Part shown: one piece after another, positions 27,441-36,752 of the stretch
Layout of the letters: each line of letters opens with the position of its first letter
How positions within the stretch are numbered: the first letter of the stretch is position 1
Assembly: GCF_000420305.1 (NCBI RefSeq)
Contig: NZ_ATUR01000005.1
Location: forward strand, 67,001 to 131,000
Reading direction: 5' to 3'
Source: Novosphingopyxis baekryungensis DSM 16222
Lineage (GTDB): Bacteria; Pseudomonadota; Alphaproteobacteria; Sphingomonadales; Sphingomonadaceae
Length of the DNA: 64,000 nt
Translations under genes and position numbers: made by a program
The notes under the pieces: generated by a model
Databases searched by the model: none
Told to the model about the DNA's origin: nothing
The model's input: the letters and a program-made list of their open reading frames with translations, nothing else

Positions 27441-28745
27441 ATGACCGACGCCCTTACCCCCAAAGCCATCGTTGCCGCGCTGGACGAGCATATCGTCGGC
27501 CAGAAGGAGGCAAAGCGTGCCGTCGCCGTAGCGTTGCGCAACCGCTGGCGCCGCCAGCGCCTGCCCGATACGCTGCGCGACGAAGTCACGCCCAAGAACA
27601 TCCTGATGATCGGCCCCACCGGCTGCGGCAAGACCGAGATCAGCCGCCGCCTGGCCAAGCTGGCCGATGCGCCGTTCATCAAGATCGAGGCGACCAAGTT
27701 CACCGAAGTCGGCTATGTCGGCCGCGATGTGGAGCAGATCGCGCGCGATCTGGTCGAAGAAGCGGTGCGGCTAGAGCGCGAGCGGCGGCGCGAGGCGGTG
27801 CGCGAAGACGCCAGCAAGGCGGCGATGGAGCGGCTGCTCGATACGCTCACCGGCAAGGGCGCGAGCGAGGCGACACGCGAAAGCTTCCGCCAGCGCATCA
27901 CCGACAATCACATGAACGATACCGAGATCGAGATCGAGCTGCAGGACAGCCCAGCGGCGCCGATGGAGCTGCCCGGCATGGGCGGCCAGATGGGCATGAT
28001 CGATCTCAGCGATATGATGGGCAAGGCATTCGGGCAGAAGAAGTTGAAAAAGCGCAAGCTGCGCGTGGCCGATGCCTGGGACAAGCTCGTCGAGGAAGAG
28101 AGCGACAAGCGGCTCGACCAAGACGATGTCGCGCGCGCCGCTATCCAGGATGCCGAGCAGAATGGCATCGTGTTCCTGGACGAGATCGACAAGATCGCCG
28201 TGAACGAGGGGCGTCAGGGTGCATCCGTCAGCCGCGAAGGCGTGCAGCGCGATCTGCTGCCGCTGATCGAAGGCACCACCGTGGCCACGAAATATGGCCC
28301 CATGAAAACGGACCATGTGCTGTTCATCGCCAGCGGTGCGTTCCACGTGTCCAAGCCCAGCGACATGCTCCCCGAATTGCAGGGCCGCCTGCCGATCAGG
28401 GTGGAACTGCGCGCGCTGACCGAAGAGGATTTCGTGCGGATCCTGACCGAAACCAAGGCCAATCTGCCGACCCAATATGTCGCGCTGCTCGGCACCGAAG
28501 AGGTCACGCTGGATTTCCATGACGACGCGATCGCGGCGGTCGCGAAATTCGCCGCGCAGGTGAACGAGAGCGTGGAGAATATCGGCGCACGGCGGCTGCA
28601 GACGATGATGGAAAAGCTGCTCGATGACATCAGCTTCGAGGCGGAGGATCGCAAGGGCGACACCATCACCATAGACGCCGCCTATGTCGAACAGCAGCTG
28701 GCCGAGATCGCCAAGGACACCGATCTGAGCAAATATGTGCTGTAG
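27441..28745 (+). CDS. hslU: ATP-dependent protease ATPase subunit HslU
   Basis: AAA+ unfoldase that feeds HslV. From ATG 27441 (preceded by GGGA) it has 434 residues. N-terminal [19 protein letters not shown], Walker [18 protein letters not shown] (near 57-73) and the pore segment [15 protein letters not shown] are visible; the intermediate I-domain follows, then Walker [11 protein letters not shown], and the C-terminal sensor-2 domain with [16 protein letters not shown]. An ATG at 27429 is also in frame. The C-terminus ending in LSKYVL is the normal HslV-docking tail. Confidence 0.95.
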   Translation: MTDALTPKAIVAALDEHIVGQKEAKRAVAVALRNRWRRQRLPDTLRDEVTPKNILMIGPTGCGKTEISRRLAKLADAPFIKIEATKFTEVGYVGRDVEQIARDLVEEAVRLERERRREAVREDASKAAMERLLDTLTGKGASEATRESFRQRITDNHMNDTEIEIELQDSPAAPMELPGMGGQMGMIDLSDMMGKAFGQKKLKKRKLRVADAWDKLVEEESDKRLDQDDVARAAIQDAEQNGIVFLDEIDKIAVNEGRQGASVSREGVQRDLLPLIEGTTVATKYGPMKTDHVLFIASGAFHVSKPSDMLPELQGRLPIRVELRALTEEDFVRILTETKANLPTQYVALLGTEEVTLDFHDDAIAAVAKFAAQVNESVENIGARRLQTMMEKLLDDISFEAEDRKGDTITIDAAYVEQQLAEIAKDTDLSKYVL

Positions 28746-28812
28746 CAAGCCTGGTTGAGGGCAGGCATCGGCGGCGCTTGAAAAGGGTTGCCGCCTATGT
28801 CAGCCGCTATCG

Positions 28813-29868
28813 ATGCCTCTTCGACTTTTCGCCCGCAAGCGCCCCATCGCGATCGCTGCCTATCATGGCTTTCGCAATGAGCGGCATGTGGAACTGACCA
28901 CCCGTATCCTGCGGCGCCCGCCCGAACCCAGGGCGGCCCCCTCCAAGGCGGCGCCGTCCAAGGCGGCCAAGTTTCTCTATCTGCTGCGCCTCTATGCCAG
29001 CCATGAGGTGAGCGGCGTGCGCGTGCGGCTGCGCTATGGCGATCTGGTGGCCGAAACCGTCAGCGATGATGAAGGCTTTGCGCGTTTCACGCTGCAACTG
29101 TCCGCCCCGCGCGCGATGCCGCTGCATACCGCATGGGAGCATGCAATGCTGGACCTGCCCGATCTGGCGGATGCCGAACCGGTGGAGGCCGCCATTCTTG
29201 CCCCCGGTACGGACCATCGTATCGCAGTGATATCGGACATAGACGATACGGTGATCGAAACCGGCGCGCATCGCTTCACCCGCAACTGGCGGCGGCTGAT
29301 CCTGCAGATGCCGGAAGATCGCAAGGCGGTGGACGGGGCGAGCGATTTCTACAGCCGGCTCGGCGGTGTGCAGCCCGAACGCTCGGCGCGGCGGGCCTTC
29401 TTCTATGTCTCGTCCAGCCCATGGAATCTCTACGGGTTCCTGACGCGTTTCATGCATCTGCAGGGGCTGCCCGCCGGGCCGATGCTGCTGCGGGACTGGA
29501 GCCTCAATCTGCGCACGCTGGGGGGCAAGAGCCATGGCGCCCACAAGCGCGCCTCCATCACGCGCATCCTGGGTTTCTACCCGGATCTGCGCTTCATCCT
29601 GATCGGCGATGACACGCAGGGCGACGCGGAGGCCTATGCCGATGCCGTCACCAACTTCCCGGGCCGGGTGGAGGCGGTATTGATCCGTACCACCTCACCC
29701 AGCGCGCTGACGGCTGGCAAGCGGGCAGCGATCGGCCGGATCCGCGACAGCGGCGTGGCGGTCTGGGTCGGCTCGGCATTCGATGCCGGTCAGAAGATGC
29801 TGGCCAAGCTGCACATGGATCGGGACGGCGATGCCGCCCATGTGGTGGCCGCGAATGCGGACGACTGA
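28813..29868 (+). CDS. App1/DUF2183 phosphatase-domain protein
   Basis: 351 residues. The C-terminal half is a DUF2183 domain, the family of yeast App1 phosphatidate phosphatase, with the HAD-like catalytic motif SDIDDTVIETG (near residue 141-151), FFYVSSSPWNLYGFL and FILIGDDTQGDAEAYA. The N-terminal part (about 1-110) is less conserved and holds a short APSKA tandem. A bacterial lipid phosphatase role is plausible but unproven, and no membrane span or signal is seen. It is a single plus-strand gene convergent with the M16 protease gene, with stops 25 bases apart. Confidence 0.85.
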   Translation: MPLRLFARKRPIAIAAYHGFRNERHVELTTRILRRPPEPRAAPSKAAPSKAAKFLYLLRLYASHEVSGVRVRLRYGDLVAETVSDDEGFARFTLQLSAPRAMPLHTAWEHAMLDLPDLADAEPVEAAILAPGTDHRIAVISDIDDTVIETGAHRFTRNWRRLILQMPEDRKAVDGASDFYSRLGGVQPERSARRAFFYVSSSPWNLYGFLTRFMHLQGLPAGPMLLRDWSLNLRTLGGKSHGAHKRASITRILGFYPDLRFILIGDDTQGDAEAYADAVTNFPGRVEAVLIRTTSPSALTAGKRAAIGRIRDSGVAVWVGSAFDAGQKMLAKLHMDRDGDAAHVVAANADD

Positions 29869-29893
29869 CCAACCCGGTCGCCCGCACATGGCA

Positions 29894-32761
29894 TCAGGAT
29901 TTGGCGGGCAGCACCTTCATCACGAACCCGCCGTCCGGCTTCAGATAACGTGCCGCCAGCGCCTGTATCTGCGCCGGCGTGACGTTGGTGTAATCGCTCA
30001 GCAGGGTGCGCAGCCGGGTGATCTTGGCGGGATCCTGCGTGGCGCCCTCCAGCTGGTCCATCCAAAAGGTGTTGCCGGAGCTCGCCCGGATGATCAGCTG
30101 GCGGATCGGTTCTACCGCGCGCGTCAGCTCATCCGCCGCCACAGGATTGGCCGCTATGTCGGCCGCGATCTCGCGCGCCAGCGACAGGAAGCGTTCCACA
30201 TTCTCCGGCTCCACCTGGCTGGCCGCTACAAGGTAACCGCCGCTGTCGAAACCCGTCGGCCAGCTGCTGGACACGAAGGGGCTGTAGCTCTTGGCCTGCT
30301 CACCGCGAAAGCGTTCGAACAGCCGGTCCTGAAACAGCTCCGCAAGGATATCGAGCTGGCGACCTTCGGTGGCACGCGCCTCGCCGCCGCCGGTCTCCCA
30401 TGCGATGGCAACCGCCGCCTGATTGGCTGGCCCCTGATGCGTCTCCGTCACGGTCTCACCCGCTTCGGCAAAGCGCCGGACCAAGCCATCGGGCGCAGGC
30501 GCTTCCGCCGGACGTGGCGCCAGCGCGCCAAAGCTTGCCTCCAGCGCGGCCACGGCTTCGGCTCGCTGGAAATCGCCGAACAGCAACACCTCGATCGGTC
30601 CGGCCGCAAGCTGCGGTGCCCAGGTCTGTTCAAAGCCTTCCGGCGTCAGCGCTGCCGCCGCCGCTGGATCCGGCACCAGATACCGCTGATCCTTGCCGCT
30701 GAGCAGATAGGTCAGATCGCGTTGCAGAACGGACGATGCCGAGGTCTCATAGCTGGGATAACCCAAGGCGACCGCAGCCTTGGCGCGCTCCACCGGCGCT
30801 GCCGCCCAGCGCGGGTCGGCCAGCTTCGCCGCCAGCAGCTTGAGTTGACCGGCCATATCCTGCGGCCGGGTTTCCGCATTCAGTTCGAACGCATCGTCAT
30901 CGACGTCGAAGCCAAGACCAATGCGGCGGCCGTTGGACAGCTTGTCCAGCCCCTCGCGGTCCAGATCGCCGACACCGGAATCCACCAGCGCCGCGACGCC
31001 CGACCACACAGGCGCATCGCCATCGGGCGAGAAGGCCTGATAGCCCTTGCCGAAACGCACGCGCACACGGACGGTATCGCTCTCCGCAGGCGTCTGACGC
31101 AGCAAGGCCGTGACGCCATTGGAGAATTTCAGCATCTCCATATCCAGCTGCGGGATCGGCGCGGTGGAGACCACCAAACCGGGCGGGCCGAGATCGGGCA
31201 AGGCATCGAAGCCGAGCGTGCCTTGCGTGATCCGCGCGCCGGCATCTGCGGTAACCGGGGCCGCCAGCGCGGCTGCCAATGCCGTTTCCCCGCCGTCGAC
31301 CGGTACAGGCGAGGACATCAGGATGCGGGTATTGACCCCGTCGAATTGCGCCTTGGTCGACGCCAGAATTTGATCGGGCGTGATCTTGTCGCGCATGCTT
31401 TCAAAGATGTCGAGCGCGGTTTGCGGCGCAGCGATGCTTTCGCGAATATCGACCGCGTTGACGATGTCATCCGCCTGACTGGCCGCGCTTTCATAGGGGT
31501 ATTTTTCCAGAGTGGAGCGGAACTGCGTGCCGACGAATTCCAGCTCGCGATCGATATCCTCCTGCGATGGCACTGTGCCGGTGGCATCTGCGATGACCGA
31601 ACGCACGTCGGCCAAGGCCTTGTCCCAGGCACCGCCGAGCGGCACCACCTGAACGGATGTGATATTGGCGGACCGGCTGATGTCGTCGCGGTTGACTGAG
31701 GCTTGCAAGAAACTGCCTCCAGCCCGCGCCTTGGCCTCCAGCCGCCGGTTGACGATCAGGCGGGCGATGAGATCGGTCATCAAGCCCTGATTATAGGCGA
31801 TCGTGTCTTCCTTGAAGCGCCAGGGCCGCGCAGTGACAATGCTGATGGTGGACGGCAATGTCGGCTCCACGACCACTTCGGCGGCACGGCCATCGGCAAT
31901 CGGATCGCCGAATTTGGGGGCAGGCACGGCCTTGCCCTTGCCTTTCCAATCCGCGAAATTCTGTTTGATCAGCGCCTCATAGGTTGCCGGATCGCCATCG
32001 CCGGCAATCACCACCACGGTGTTTTCAGGCCGATACCAGCGATCGTGAAAAGCCTGCAGCTTGCCGGGCGCAGCCTTTTGCAGGGAGGCCACCGTGCCGA
32101 TCGGCGCGCGATCGGCCAGTCTCTGCCCCTGGAAATACAGCTTCCGCGTGGCGTCGCCGAGTTTCATCGAAGCGCCGTCATTTTCGCGTAGTTCGGCCTG
32201 TACGATCTGCTTTTCCGCCCCCACCGATTGGGCGTTGATACGGGGATCCTTGATCATGCCGGACAGGATGGTCATGCTTTCGTTCAGCACGGACGGCGTC
32301 GCATTCGGCAAATCGAGCTGATATACGGTCTGCGTGGGCGTGGTGCTGGCATTGCTGTCCGATCCAAACAGCACACCAAAACGCTGCCAGATGCGTTTGT
32401 TCTCGCCGTCGGGCACATGGGTGGATCCGCGGAAACTCAGATGTTCGATCAGATGGGCATAGCCGAGCTCATCGTCCCGCTCATGCAGCGAGCCGGCGTC
32501 CACCCGGATACGGATCGAGGCCTGATCGGGCGGCACGCCGTTATGTTTCACGGCATAGCGCAGGCCATTGTCGAGCTCGCCGAACGTCCAGCTGGTGTCG
32601 ACGGGGATTTCGCTATTTTCATAAAGCCAGGGGGTGCCTGCTTGCTTGGACGCTTCCGCGGTCCGATCGACCGGCGGGGCCGTCTGCGCGACCAGCGCAA
32701 CCGGCATCAAGGAGGAGGACAACAGGATGGCGAGCGCGGCGGAGCGCAACGTGGTTCTCAT
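29894..32761 (-). CDS. Two-domain M16 family zinc protease, exported
   Basis: 955 residues with a signal peptide (cut near ALVAQ, residue 26). The inverted zinc motif HLIEH (103-107) sits in the N-terminal M16 domain, followed by the SLHERDDELGYAHL context and, later, TQTVYQLDLP and ENTVVVIAGDGDP. Four M16-fold domains fit the length, the second pair being the inactive half (around 510-955). Such pitrilysin-like proteins in the periplasm degrade peptides and short proteins. Gene neighbours are unrelated and the substrate is unknown. A start at the ATG 32759-32761 fits the signal peptide. Confidence 0.9.
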   Translation of the reverse strand: MRTTLRSAALAILLSSSLMPVALVAQTAPPVDRTAEASKQAGTPWLYENSEIPVDTSWTFGELDNGLRYAVKHNGVPPDQASIRIRVDAGSLHERDDELGYAHLIEHLSFRGSTHVPDGENKRIWQRFGVLFGSDSNASTTPTQTVYQLDLPNATPSVLNESMTILSGMIKDPRINAQSVGAEKQIVQAELRENDGASMKLGDATRKLYFQGQRLADRAPIGTVASLQKAAPGKLQAFHDRWYRPENTVVVIAGDGDPATYEALIKQNFADWKGKGKAVPAPKFGDPIADGRAAEVVVEPTLPSTISIVTARPWRFKEDTIAYNQGLMTDLIARLIVNRRLEAKARAGGSFLQASVNRDDISRSANITSVQVVPLGGAWDKALADVRSVIADATGTVPSQEDIDRELEFVGTQFRSTLEKYPYESAASQADDIVNAVDIRESIAAPQTALDIFESMRDKITPDQILASTKAQFDGVNTRILMSSPVPVDGGETALAAALAAPVTADAGARITQGTLGFDALPDLGPPGLVVSTAPIPQLDMEMLKFSNGVTALLRQTPAESDTVRVRVRFGKGYQAFSPDGDAPVWSGVAALVDSGVGDLDREGLDKLSNGRRIGLGFDVDDDAFELNAETRPQDMAGQLKLLAAKLADPRWAAAPVERAKAAVALGYPSYETSASSVLQRDLTYLLSGKDQRYLVPDPAAAAALTPEGFEQTWAPQLAAGPIEVLLFGDFQRAEAVAALEASFGALAPRPAEAPAPDGLVRRFAEAGETVTETHQGPANQAAVAIAWETGGGEARATEGRQLDILAELFQDRLFERFRGEQAKSYSPFVSSSWPTGFDSGGYLVAASQVEPENVERFLSLAREIAADIAANPVAADELTRAVEPIRQLIIRASSGNTFWMDQLEGATQDPAKITRLRTLLSDYTNVTPAQIQALAARYLKPDGGFVMKVLPAKS

Positions 32762-32856
32762 GGCGCGCTTGTAGACATGCTGCGCCTTACTGGCGAGTGA
32801 ACATGTGCCGCTTCACCAAGCCGGCGGCGGCGGCGGGCCCCCCGACAAGCGTTGCG

Positions 32857-33672
32857 CTATTGATCGTCCATGCGCTTGGCGTACCCCTCGCTCACCAATC
32901 TGGCCATCAGGTCAAACGCCTGCTCCGGGCTTTCGGCCCGCAAGCCGGGCAAGCCTGCCTCCATGCCGTCTGCGATCACGATCTCGCGCTCGTCCTGTTC
33001 GAGCGCCTGCAAAATTCGGTCGGCAACGACATCTGGCTCAAGCCCCTGATCGATCGCCCTGTCGCTGACCCCGCGCTTCGTTCCATCGGCGCTCAACGCA
33101 TTGCGTGACACATTGGTGCGGACAGATCCGGGGGCGACCGTGAGGACATGCAGGCCGTGCATCGCGCATTCGGCCCGGAGCGCATCGCCATAGCCGACAA
33201 GGCCATGTTTGGCTGCGCAATAGGCGGTGCGCATGGGCACACCCACCTTGCCGGCGACGCTGGAGATGTTGACGATCCAGCTTCGCTCCTGCGCGATCAG
33301 ATGCGGCAACACCGCCTGGGTCAACGCGATAGGGGCCAGCAGATCAACATCGACAATCCGCTGATACACCGCAAAAGCCGTATCCAGCGCCAAAGAGCGC
33401 TGCGATATCCCGGCATTGTTCACAAGCCCGTCTATCGCGCCCGTGAAGGCAAGCGCCTGCGCTACCTTGTCGCCCACCATGGCATAATCCGTCGCCTCGA
33501 ACGGCAGGAGCAAATATTGATCGCTGCGCAGGTCGCTGGCCACGTCTGCCAAGGCATCCTCGCGCCGTCCGGACAGAATGAGCCTGGCCCCCTTTTCGCC
33601 GAAGGCCCGCGCCATGGCCGCACCAATTCCGGATGACGCCCCCGTTATCCAAATGGTTCTGCCTTCGAACAT
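32857..33672 (-). CDS. Short-chain dehydrogenase/reductase
   Basis: Classical SDR of 271 residues from ATG 33672, chosen because GGAGAG lies seven bases upstream; five more residues are possible. The cofactor motif TGASSGIG (10-17) with SGRRED after the second strand suggests NADPH preference, LVNNAGISQ follows, and the catalytic Ser-Tyr-Lys is seen in NISSVAG and YCAAKHG. The C-terminal region resembles the DltE/YqjQ-type SDRs of broad specificity. Substrate unknown. It is divergent from nfuA with a compact shared control region of about 80 bases. Confidence 0.88.
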   Translation of the reverse strand: MFEGRTIWITGASSGIGAAMARAFGEKGARLILSGRREDALADVASDLRSDQYLLLPFEATDYAMVGDKVAQALAFTGAIDGLVNNAGISQRSLALDTAFAVYQRIVDVDLLAPIALTQAVLPHLIAQERSWIVNISSVAGKVGVPMRTAYCAAKHGLVGYGDALRAECAMHGLHVLTVAPGSVRTNVSRNALSADGTKRGVSDRAIDQGLEPDVVADRILQALEQDEREIVIADGMEAGLPGLRAESPEQAFDLMARLVSEGYAKRMDDQ

Positions 33673-33754
33673 CGACCATCTCTCCAAAAATTAGCTGCCG
33701 TATGAAGTACTGGCGCGGGTTGAAGCATCGGGCAATCGGGGCCAAATGCAAGCC

Positions 33755-34333
33755 ATGCTGATAGAAACCGAAACCACACCCAACCCCTCCACTCTGAAAT
33801 TCATGCCCGGACGCACGGTCATGGAAAACGGTACGCGCGACTTTGCCGATCCGGAGGAGGCCGAGGCATCTCCGCTGGCCGAAGCGCTCTTTTCGCTCGG
33901 CGACGTGACCGGGGTGTTCTTTGGCGGCGATTTCATATCTGTAACCGCAGCGCCGGGCACCGACTGGATCGTCCTGAAGCCCGAGGTTTTGGCAGTACTG
34001 CTGGATCACTACACAGCGGACATGCCATTGTTCCGCCCCTCTGCCGGCAACGGCATTGCCGTGCCACAGGAAAGCGACGAACTGCCGCTCGACGATCCGC
34101 AGGATGCCGAGATCGTCGATCAGATCAAGGAATTGATCGATACGCGCGTACGTCCGGCCGTGGCGAACGACGGTGGAGACATTATCTATCGCGGGTTTCA
34201 GCGCGGCGTGGTGTTCCTGCGGATGCAGGGGGCCTGTGCCGGTTGTCCTTCGTCCACGGCCACGTTGAAACAAGGCATCGAGCAGCTGCTGAAACATTAT
34301 GTGCCGGAAGTGACCGAAGTCCGCGCGGCCTGA
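33755..34333 (+). CDS. nfuA: NfuA-type Fe-S cluster carrier
   Basis: Two domains: an N-terminal Nfu domain (about 1-85, with ETTPNPSTLKFMPG near the start) and a C-terminal NifU-like domain (about 115-190) carrying the CxxC of GACAGCPSS that binds a bridging [4Fe-4S] cluster between two subunits. The length of 192 residues is typical for alphaproteobacterial NfuA. The ATG at 33755 gives the family-typical start MLIETE; an ATG at 33746 adds three residues. Carriers of this kind serve Fe-S enzymes such as MiaB, encoded downstream in the same block. Confidence 0.93.
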   Translation: MLIETETTPNPSTLKFMPGRTVMENGTRDFADPEEAEASPLAEALFSLGDVTGVFFGGDFISVTAAPGTDWIVLKPEVLAVLLDHYTADMPLFRPSAGNGIAVPQESDELPLDDPQDAEIVDQIKELIDTRVRPAVANDGGDIIYRGFQRGVVFLRMQGACAGCPSSTATLKQGIEQLLKHYVPEVTEVRAA

Positions 34334-34387
34334 CCGCCGCGCCGGCCAGGTCTTCGGCTGAAAGAAACTACAGGGGAATACCGAGCA

Positions 34388-34981
34388 ATGAACGTCCCGA
34401 TCGACGATAGCGCGCTAGACCAGATTTTCCGGGAGGCGCGGACCTATAATGGCTATACCGACCAGCCTGTCAGTGAACAGCAGCTCCATGCGATCTGGGA
34501 TCTGATGAAGATGGGGCCGACGTCTGCCAATCAGTTGCCTGCCCGTCTTATCTGGTGCGTGAGCGATGAAGCGAAAGAACGCCTCGCCACCCAGTGCGCC
34601 GACGGCAATGACGACAAGGTGCGGTCTGCCCCTGTCAGTGTGATCATCGGCATGGACGAGAATTTTCACGAGCAGCTGCCCGACTTGTTTCCCCATGCGG
34701 ATGCCAAGAGCTGGTTCGAAGGCGATCTGGAAAAGCGCAAGGAAAGCGCCATGCGCAACAGCAGCCTGCAGGGCGCCTATTTCATCATCGCAGCGCGTGC
34801 CCTCGGCCTCGATACAGGTCCGATGTCCGGCTTCGATGCGGATGGCGTGGACAGCGCATTTTTTGGCGATACGCCGCATGTGACAGCCAATTTCATTTCC
34901 ACGCTTGGCTATGGTGACCGGGACAGCTTGTTCGATCGCAGCCCTCGGCCGGCATTCGAACGGTTCAACAGCATCGCCTGA
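34388..34981 (+). CDS. rutE: RutE-like malonic semialdehyde reductase / nitroreductase
   Basis: FMN-dependent nitroreductase-fold protein of 197 residues, the size of RutE (malonic semialdehyde reductase, 3-hydroxypropionate forming). Features matching the RutE group are RTYNGYTDQPV, MKMGPTSANQLPARLIW, RNSSLQGAYFIIAARALGLDTGPMSGFD and a NFISTLGYGD end. The rest of the pyrimidine-degradation operon is not nearby, so the substrate may differ; the family name is safer than the pathway. It lies 54 bases after nfuA with a GGGGAATA Shine-Dalgarno region. Confidence 0.85.
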   Translation: MNVPIDDSALDQIFREARTYNGYTDQPVSEQQLHAIWDLMKMGPTSANQLPARLIWCVSDEAKERLATQCADGNDDKVRSAPVSVIIGMDENFHEQLPDLFPHADAKSWFEGDLEKRKESAMRNSSLQGAYFIIAARALGLDTGPMSGFDADGVDSAFFGDTPHVTANFISTLGYGDRDSLFDRSPRPAFERFNSIA

Positions 34982-35004
34982 ACCGGCAAGATAGTCCCCT
35001 GACC

Positions 35005-35625
35005 TTGCGCACGCTGGTTATCGATAGCGCGACCGCCGCCTGCTCCGCCGCCCTGTTCGATGGGGAGGCTTGCATTGCCGCGCGCCACGAAGTGATCGGC
35101 CGTGGTCATGCAGAGCGGCTGGTGCCCATGATCGGCGAACTGGGGCCGCTGCATGCGATCGATCGCATCCTGGTGGATGTCGGCCCCGGCAGTTTCACCG
35201 GCGTGCGGATCGGCGTATCCGTGGCGCGCGCGCTGGGCTTTGCGCTGGATGTGCCATGCCATGGCTATGGCGCCGTGCCGCTTGTGGCCGCCATGGCGCT
35301 GGACCGAAATCCGGCCCTGGACGCGGTGGCGGTCGTCGCCATCGGTGGACATGGCGAATATTTCACGCAAGAGTTCGGCGCAGACCTGCAGGCGCTCACG
35401 CCCCTCCAGTCCATTCCGTTCGATGATGCGGTTCATGCAATCAGCAGACCGTGCATTGCCGGCGATGCGGCGCAGGAATTCATCGAACGGCGCGGCAACG
35501 GCACTGCGATCCCGCTCGGCCCGGACGCGGCGTACTGGCCGCTCATCGCGCATCTCCCCGCTTTGCCGACGGCACCTTTATATGTCCGCGAACCTGACGC
35601 AGCACTGCCGGCGACCCGGCGATGA
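35005..35625 (+). CDS. tsaB: tRNA threonylcarbamoyladenosine biosynthesis protein TsaB
   Basis: Partner of TsaD and TsaE in making the t6A modification of ANN-decoding tRNAs. It has 206 residues from a TTG start, as no ATG lies near the family start LRTLVIDSATAACSAALF. Conserved TsaB segments seen are GRGHAERLVPMI, VDVGPGSFTGVRIGVSVARAL and ILV/GHGEYF. The stop overlaps the rimI start (ATGA at 35622), the usual tsaB-rimI coupling in proteobacteria. The length is normal; the use of TTG suggests modest initiation. Confidence 0.9.
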   Translation: MRTLVIDSATAACSAALFDGEACIAARHEVIGRGHAERLVPMIGELGPLHAIDRILVDVGPGSFTGVRIGVSVARALGFALDVPCHGYGAVPLVAAMALDRNPALDAVAVVAIGGHGEYFTQEFGADLQALTPLQSIPFDDAVHAISRPCIAGDAAQEFIERRGNGTAIPLGPDAAYWPLIAHLPALPTAPLYVREPDAALPATRR

Positions 35626-36083
35626 TCAGAATTTCGGACGGCGACATCTCCAGCCTGCCCGATATCGCAGCCTTGGTGGAGCGCGCCTTCCCCGCGGAAT
35701 ATGGCGAAGGATGGAATGCGAGCCAGCTTCGTTCCATGATGTCACTTCGCCATGTCCGCTCCTATGTGGCGCACCGCGATCATGATCTCGTCGGCTTTGC
35801 GATCGTTCGTACCATCTTGGAAGAATGCGAGATTTTGCTGATAGCAGTCGATCCGGACAGCCGCCGCGAAGGTATTGCCACTGGTCTGTTGGCACAGCTG
35901 ACCAGCGAAGCAAAAGCCATGTCGGTTACCAGACTGTTTCTGGAAATGCGGGAAGGCAATGCAGCGGAAGCGTTGTACACTGCACATGGCTTCAGGCCAG
36001 TTGGCCGCAGAACGGATTATTATAGAGGGCCGACTGGTTTACGTTACGACGCAATAACGTTTGCGGATATTGTTGGACAATAG
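35622..36083 (+). CDS. rimI: Ribosomal protein S18 alanine N-acetyltransferase-like GNAT
   Basis: GNAT acetyltransferase of 153 residues. The acetyl-CoA loop is DPDSRREGIATGLLAQL (about residues 84-100), followed by LEMREGNAAEALYTAHGF, the motif B arrangement of RimI. It acetylates the N-terminal alanine of S18 in E. coli; position behind tsaB by ATGA overlap supports the same family here. The gene ends 111 bases before mucR in an AT-richer gap that carries a likely promoter. Confidence 0.88.
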   Translation: MIRISDGDISSLPDIAALVERAFPAEYGEGWNASQLRSMMSLRHVRSYVAHRDHDLVGFAIVRTILEECEILLIAVDPDSRREGIATGLLAQLTSEAKAMSVTRLFLEMREGNAAEALYTAHGFRPVGRRTDYYRGPTGLRYDAITFADIVGQ

Positions 36084-36117
36084 TGCCGAAATATTTCGCT
36101 TCGTCCAGGCGATATTA

Positions 36118-36146
36118 TTGACAGTCAAGGCACCCAGCAATATGTG
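36118..36146 (+). promoter_or_regulatory. Putative sigma-70 promoter of mucR
   Basis: TTGACA at 36118-36123, a 17-base spacer and TATGTG at 36141-36146, in an AT-richer gap between rimI and mucR. The -35 is perfect; the -10 matches partly. The TTG start of mucR lies 49 bases downstream, after AAGGAA. Confidence 0.45.
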
Positions 36147-36194
36147 ATGCGAGCCAAATTACCCGGCAAAACGTCCGAACCGAAGGAAATATAA

Positions 36195-36623
36195 TTGGAA
36201 CAAGATGAAAACGTGCTCAACGAGACGTTGATCACGCTCACCGCTGATATCGTCGCCGCCCATGTGAGCAATAACAGCGTGGCTGTGTCCGACCTTCCCC
36301 TCATCATTTCCAATGTCCATGAGGCCTTGTCCGGTCTGAGCGGTTACGCCGCAGAAGAGCCAGCGCCTGAACCTGCGGTTCCAGTTAAAAGCTCTATCAA
36401 GCGCGACTACATCGTGTGCCTGGAAGACGGCAAGAAGCTGAAAATGCTGAAGCGCCATCTCAACACGCATTACAGCATGTCGCCTGAAGAATATCGCGAG
36501 AAGTGGGGCCTTCCAGCCGATTATCCCATGGTTGCACCCGCTTACGCGGAACAGCGCCGCCAGCTCGCCAAGGACATTGGTCTTGGCCGCAAGAAGGGTG
36601 GCCGCAAGAAAGCCGGCGAATAG
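36195..36623 (+). CDS. mucR: MucR/Ros-family zinc-finger transcriptional regulator
   Basis: DNA-binding regulator of 142 residues from TTG 36195 (AAGGAA upstream). The C-terminal Ros/MucR zinc-finger region is at about 78-142: [22 protein letters not shown] then [14 protein letters not shown] and [13 protein letters not shown]. The second zinc ligand position is Asp (CLED) rather than Cys as in Ros (CLEC-like), with two His retained; Cys-Asp-His-His sites are known in some MucR relatives. A flexible acidic/proline stretch separates the N-terminal oligomerisation part. MucR proteins repress exopolysaccharide, motility and cell-cycle genes through AT-rich sites, often their own promoter. Confidence 0.9.
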   Translation: MEQDENVLNETLITLTADIVAAHVSNNSVAVSDLPLIISNVHEALSGLSGYAAEEPAPEPAVPVKSSIKRDYIVCLEDGKKLKMLKRHLNTHYSMSPEEYREKWGLPADYPMVAPAYAEQRRQLAKDIGLGRKKGGRKKAGE

Positions 36624-36676
36624 AATTCAGGCCTGTGCGCCGCGCGCCCTTCGCATGACGCACGGCCATTGACAGC

Positions 36677-36717
36677 AAGGGTGCCGGGATTAGATTGGGG
36701 CTGATCCCGGCCCTTTT
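36677..36717 (+). terminator. Rho-independent terminator after mucR
   Basis: Stem CCGGGAT (36684-36690) with ATCCCGG (36704-36710), extended by GGG (36679-36681) and CCC (36711-36713) around a two-base bulge, followed by TTTTT. It separates mucR from fur. Confidence 0.8.
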
Positions 36718-36752
36718 TATGCGTCCAACATGGCGAGGCACTTCAAGCACCT

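Noticed and set aside
28920-28970. Short tandem APSKA repeat in the App1-like gene
   Set aside because: Only about two copies, low-complexity linker; not enough for a repeat call.
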